Part shown: positions 13,389-15,225 of the stretch, in pieces
Position numbering within the stretch: position 1 is the first letter of the stretch
How the letters are laid out: each line of letters opens with the position of its first letter
Assembly: GCA_964373495.1 (NCBI GenBank)
Contig: CAYJUW010000019.1
Coordinates: 1-15,225 of the forward strand
DNA length: 15,225 nt
Direction: 5' to 3'
Source of the DNA: JACQMJ01 sp964373495
GTDB taxonomy: Bacteria > Patescibacteriota > Minisyncoccia > Sungbacterales > SURF-37
Position numbers and translations under genes: made by a program
Notes under the pieces: generated by a model
What the model was told of the DNA's origin: nothing
What the model saw: the letters and a program-made list of their open reading frames with translations, nothing else
Database searches by the model: none

Positions 13389-13410
13389 CAATGGGCATAT
13401 CCGGTACGAA
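13382..13410 (+). promoter_or_regulatory. Possible pyrF promoter sharing its -35 with dprA
   Basis: Plus strand TTGACA (perfect -35) is followed after 17 nt by TACGAA, a poor -10. It overlaps the dprA -35 on the other strand, so divergent transcription would compete here. The weak -10 makes the call tentative. Confidence 0.35.
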
Positions 13411-13473
13411 TGGCGCAGGATTGCACCGGCAAGCTACTTTCTAACTTTCAACCCAGAGAAAGGGGGTTCGCTG

Positions 13474-14250
13474 GTGGAAGCGAAGGATCGACTCATCATT
13501 GCGCTCGACACGACTGATCTTCCGAAGGCACGTTCCTTGGTGGAGGCACTGGCACCGCACGCCGGGATGTTTAAGGTGGGATCAACACTCTTCACCGCCC
13601 ACGGTCCTGCTGCCGTGTGGGCGCTCCTTAAGCGAGGTGCTGGAGTTTTCCTTGACCTTAAGTTTCATGACCTTCCGAGAGAGGTGGAGAAAGCGAGCTG
13701 CGTGGCGGTCGGTCTCGGCGTACACGTGTTCACGGTGCATTGCCTCGGTGGTGTCGAGATGATGGCAGCGGCGCGGAAGGGAGTTGCGGCCTCCCAAGCC
13801 ATTCCCACCGCTGTCCTTGGCGTCACCGTCCTCACTCATCATGACTACCCGTCGCTCTTGCACCTCGGGCTTGTGCAGTACGTGGGGAAGCGCATGGTGG
13901 TCACGCCGGAAGTCGAGAGGCACTTCCAGCAAGGGGAAGTTCAGCAGCGCGCGGTGCAGCTCGCGTTGGATGCCAAAGAAGCAGGGCTCGACGGCGTAGT
14001 ATCCTCTCCGCAGGAAGTCGCCGCGATTCGCAATGCGTGCGGTCCTGCTTTTCGTATTGTGGCAGTCGGGATTCATCACGCGGGAAGCATAGGCATTGGC
14101 CACCGCCGCGATGGCAGTACGCGCCAAGCGATTCTAGACGGCGCTGACTACGTAGTGGTGGGAGCTCTGATTACTGGCAGGAACGATCCAGTCGAAGTCG
14201 CCCAGGGCATCCTCGCCGAGATCGCCGCGGCGATGGCAGAGAGGAGGTGA
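13474..14250 (+). CDS. pyrF: Orotidine-5'-phosphate decarboxylase (divergent)
   Basis: Decarboxylates OMP to UMP, the last step of de novo pyrimidine synthesis. The 258-residue TIM barrel keeps the catalytic set: D12 in IALDTTD, K34 in FKVG, and the D61-K63-D66 array in LDLKFHDLP. The C-terminal phosphate-binding region differs from the usual form. The TPGIRP-type loop reads VAVGIHHAG, the Gln-containing loop reads HRRDGSTRQ, and the arginine of VGRPIT is A231 in VVGALITGR, with R236 as a possible substitute. GTG 13474 follows GGGGG with a 7-nt spacer; the open frame upstream overlaps the dprA promoter and is discounted. A KGPDC/HPS-like member of the OMPDC suprafamily is a less likely alternative, given the adjacent pyrE. 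Confidence 0.82.
   Translation: MEAKDRLIIALDTTDLPKARSLVEALAPHAGMFKVGSTLFTAHGPAAVWALLKRGAGVFLDLKFHDLPREVEKASCVAVGLGVHVFTVHCLGGVEMMAAARKGVAASQAIPTAVLGVTVLTHHDYPSLLHLGLVQYVGKRMVVTPEVERHFQQGEVQQRAVQLALDAKEAGLDGVVSSPQEVAAIRNACGPAFRIVAVGIHHAGSIGIGHRRDGSTRQAILDGADYVVVGALITGRNDPVEVAQGILAEIAAAMAERR
14242..14250 (+). promoter_or_regulatory. Consensus Shine-Dalgarno of pyrE
   Basis: AGGAGGTGA contains the pyrF stop codon and lies 3 nt before ATG 14254. It fixes the pyrE start and indicates coupled translation. Confidence 0.85.
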
Positions 14251-14253
14251 CCT

Positions 14254-14886
14254 ATGCTCACCGAAGCACAGGTTCTCGAGCTCTACCGTGAGCGAGATGC
14301 AGTGTGGTTCTATAATGGAGAGCCGCGAGCGCCGCATGCCCAACTGACGAGAGCCCTCTGCGCCGACGGTTACTTTCGTTCCGATTTCGTCCTACAGGAT
14401 CCGGCGGTTACGGCGCGGCTGGCGACGAGCATGGTGGAGAAGCTCCAGGCGCGCGTGGCACGGGTGGTGCAGTGGGTTGTCGGCTCAGCATATGGCGGGA
14501 TTGTATTCTCCTACGAGGTGGCACGGCAGCTGGACGTCTGTCACGCCTATACCGTGAAGGATCCAGCAAACCCGAAGCGCCAGCTCTGGCGTACGAAGAT
14601 CCCGGGCGGCGCGGTGGTTCTGCGATGCGAAGATGTGCTCAGCACGGGGGGCACCGTCCATGATGTGGAGCGGGCGATCGTGGCCAGTAATCCCGATCCA
14701 GTCACGATTCTCTCCGATGTCGCCACCATTGTTTTCCACCCCAGCGGCGGGATCGAGGACATTGACATTATCCGGCTTCTGAGCACGCGCGTGACAATCT
14801 GGCCCCGGAGCCAATGCCCGCTCTGCCAGGATGGGTCGCCGCGCCTGCCGCCCAAAGAGAACTGGGAGAAGTTCATCGGCCGATAA
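14254..14886 (+). CDS. pyrE: Orotate phosphoribosyltransferase-like protein
   Basis: A phosphoribosyltransferase, probably joining orotate and PRPP to OMP. The 210-residue protein has the PRPP-binding motif VVLRCEDVLSTGGTV (acidic pair E-D, then STGGT), the usual flexible-loop region around KDPANPKRQLWRTK, and a C-terminal extension CPLCQDGSPRLPPKENWEKF with a Cys-Pro-Leu-Cys pair. I associate this tail with PyrE-like proteins of candidate-phylum bacteria. It follows pyrF by 3 bp with a consensus Shine-Dalgarno and is followed by a terminator. The fold is certain; orotate specificity rests mainly on the pyrF neighbour. Confidence 0.85.
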   Translation: MLTEAQVLELYRERDAVWFYNGEPRAPHAQLTRALCADGYFRSDFVLQDPAVTARLATSMVEKLQARVARVVQWVVGSAYGGIVFSYEVARQLDVCHAYTVKDPANPKRQLWRTKIPGGAVVLRCEDVLSTGGTVHDVERAIVASNPDPVTILSDVATIVFHPSGGIEDIDIIRLLSTRVTIWPRSQCPLCQDGSPRLPPKENWEKFIGR

Positions 14887-14899
14887 GAGTAATTTGGCC

Positions 14900-14936
14900 G
14901 CGCCCATCGCACCCGTGTGCGCGGTGGGCGCTTTTT
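14900..14936 (+). terminator. Rho-independent terminator of pyrFE
   Basis: GCGCCCA pairs with TGGGCGC (7 bp). Inside it, after a small internal loop, CGCAC pairs with GTGCG around CCGT. Five T residues follow directly. Confidence 0.85.
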
Positions 14937-14939
14937 GCA

Positions 14940-15051
14940 AGTCAGTATTTATCTCTTCAGTCAGTATTTATCCAAACACTTTCCAAACATATTTAAACAT
15001 TCAAACGAATGTTTGAATGAGGTATCATGATGTACTTCAACGTACTTCACT
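14940..15051 (+). promoter_or_regulatory. Repeat-rich putative control region of the downstream gene
   Basis: AGTCAGTATTTATC occurs twice, at 14940-14953 and 14959-14972, start to start 19 bp. A 9-bp inverted repeat CATTCAAAC/GTTTGAATG with 4-nt centre lies at 14998-15019. TTCAAA (15000-15005), a 17-nt spacer and TATCAT (15023-15028) form a plausible promoter that this palindrome covers. GTACTTCAAC and GTACTTCACT (15032-15051) are a 10-bp tandem pair just before the start codon. The arrangement resembles operators around a regulated promoter; no regulator is identified. Confidence 0.45.
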
Positions 15052-15052
15052 G

Positions 15053-15225
15053 ATGGGTCATTCAATTACATGGCTACCCATGGAGTTCCTCGAGCGCTTC
15101 GCCCAAGAGTTGGGCGTAGAGGTTGAGGCCGAATTTGTTAATGGTGCCCGATTGCTGGCGGCCGAGAACGTTTCCCGAGCCGCGGATTTACAGATCCTCG
15201 AGCGCCCTGTGGAACCCGCTTCCGA
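15053..15225 (+). CDS. Unrecognised protein, N-terminal 57 residues (runs off the window)
   Basis: An open frame from ATG 15053 to the window end begins MGHSITWLPMEFLERFAQEL and continues with an acidic, Ala- and Leu-rich helical stretch. No motif or family is recognised. Composition is gene-like. An in-frame ATG also exists at 15017, but it lies upstream of the likely -10 box, and ATG 15080 is possible too. None has a Shine-Dalgarno. The complex region upstream suggests it is the first gene of a regulated unit. Confidence 0.55.
   Translation, partial: MGHSITWLPMEFLERFAQELGVEVEAEFVNGARLLAAENVSRAADLQILERPVEPAS

Noticed and set aside
13351..13398. Longer dprA start at 13398
   Set aside because: A strong promoter lies between it and ATG 13350, and the extra 16 residues have no DprA features.
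13126..13473. Upstream extension of pyrF
   Set aside because: It overlaps dprA and the dprA promoter. The OMPDC barrel starts right after GTG 13474, which has a ribosome site.
1..15225. Alternative genetic code (UGA as glycine, as in Gracilibacteria)
   Set aside because: TGA ends several genes exactly where family lengths predict and is absent inside them.

Overview
This is a bacterial chromosome segment with compact, GC-rich genes. The standard genetic code is used: TGA ends glyA, folD and the PAP2 gene, and tryptophan is read from TGG. Several traits resemble Patescibacteria (CPR, Parcubacteria-like): FolD with a KDVDV motif, a dprA-topA pair, a shortened TopA with two C-terminal zinc ribbons, a PyrE-like enzyme with a C-terminal Cys-Pro-x-Cys tail, tiny hypothetical genes and short tandem repeats inside essential genes. 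The lineage is an inference; no ribosomal marker is present.

Layout. 1-4719 (+): the 3' two thirds of a leucyl-tRNA synthetase gene, an inverted-repeat element, then a tight run of tsaC/sua5-type gene, glyA, folD and a PAP2 phosphatase, the last three overlapping by ATGA. 4706-6538 (-): glmS, converging on PAP2. 6619-6753 (+): the broken 3' end of a second PAP2 gene, so glmS sits between two PAP2 C-termini. 6770-7599 (-): tRNA-Leu(CAA), an isoprenylcysteine methyltransferase-like membrane protein and a two-helix membrane protein, apparently one transcript. 7687-9761 (+): parA and parB, split by 230 bp of palindrome-rich non-coding DNA. 9844-13350 (-): a 65-residue zinc-ribbon protein, topA and dprA. 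13474-14886 (+): pyrF and pyrE. 14937-15225: a region rich in direct and inverted repeats, followed by the start of an unrecognised gene.

Functions: translation and tRNA modification (leuS, tsaC, tRNA-Leu), one-carbon metabolism (glyA making 5,10-methylene-THF that folD oxidises), envelope precursor supply and lipid phosphate turnover (glmS, PAP2), chromosome segregation and topology (parAB, topA), DNA uptake and recombination (dprA) and the last two steps of UMP synthesis (pyrE then pyrF).

The most unusual signal is a set of tracts of 4-5 tandem 7-bp units. They occur in frame inside leuS (twice), glyA and topA (twice), and as an inverted pair between dprA and topA. The units differ in sequence but share the period. 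Because three 7-bp units make 21 bp, each tract encodes a hydrophilic period-7 peptide that lengthens a loop of an essential enzyme. Other points of interest are probable leaderless starts (parA, dprA, and the methyltransferase starting 5 nt after a tRNA), the PAP2 remnant beside glmS, and a PyrF with an altered phosphate-binding loop.
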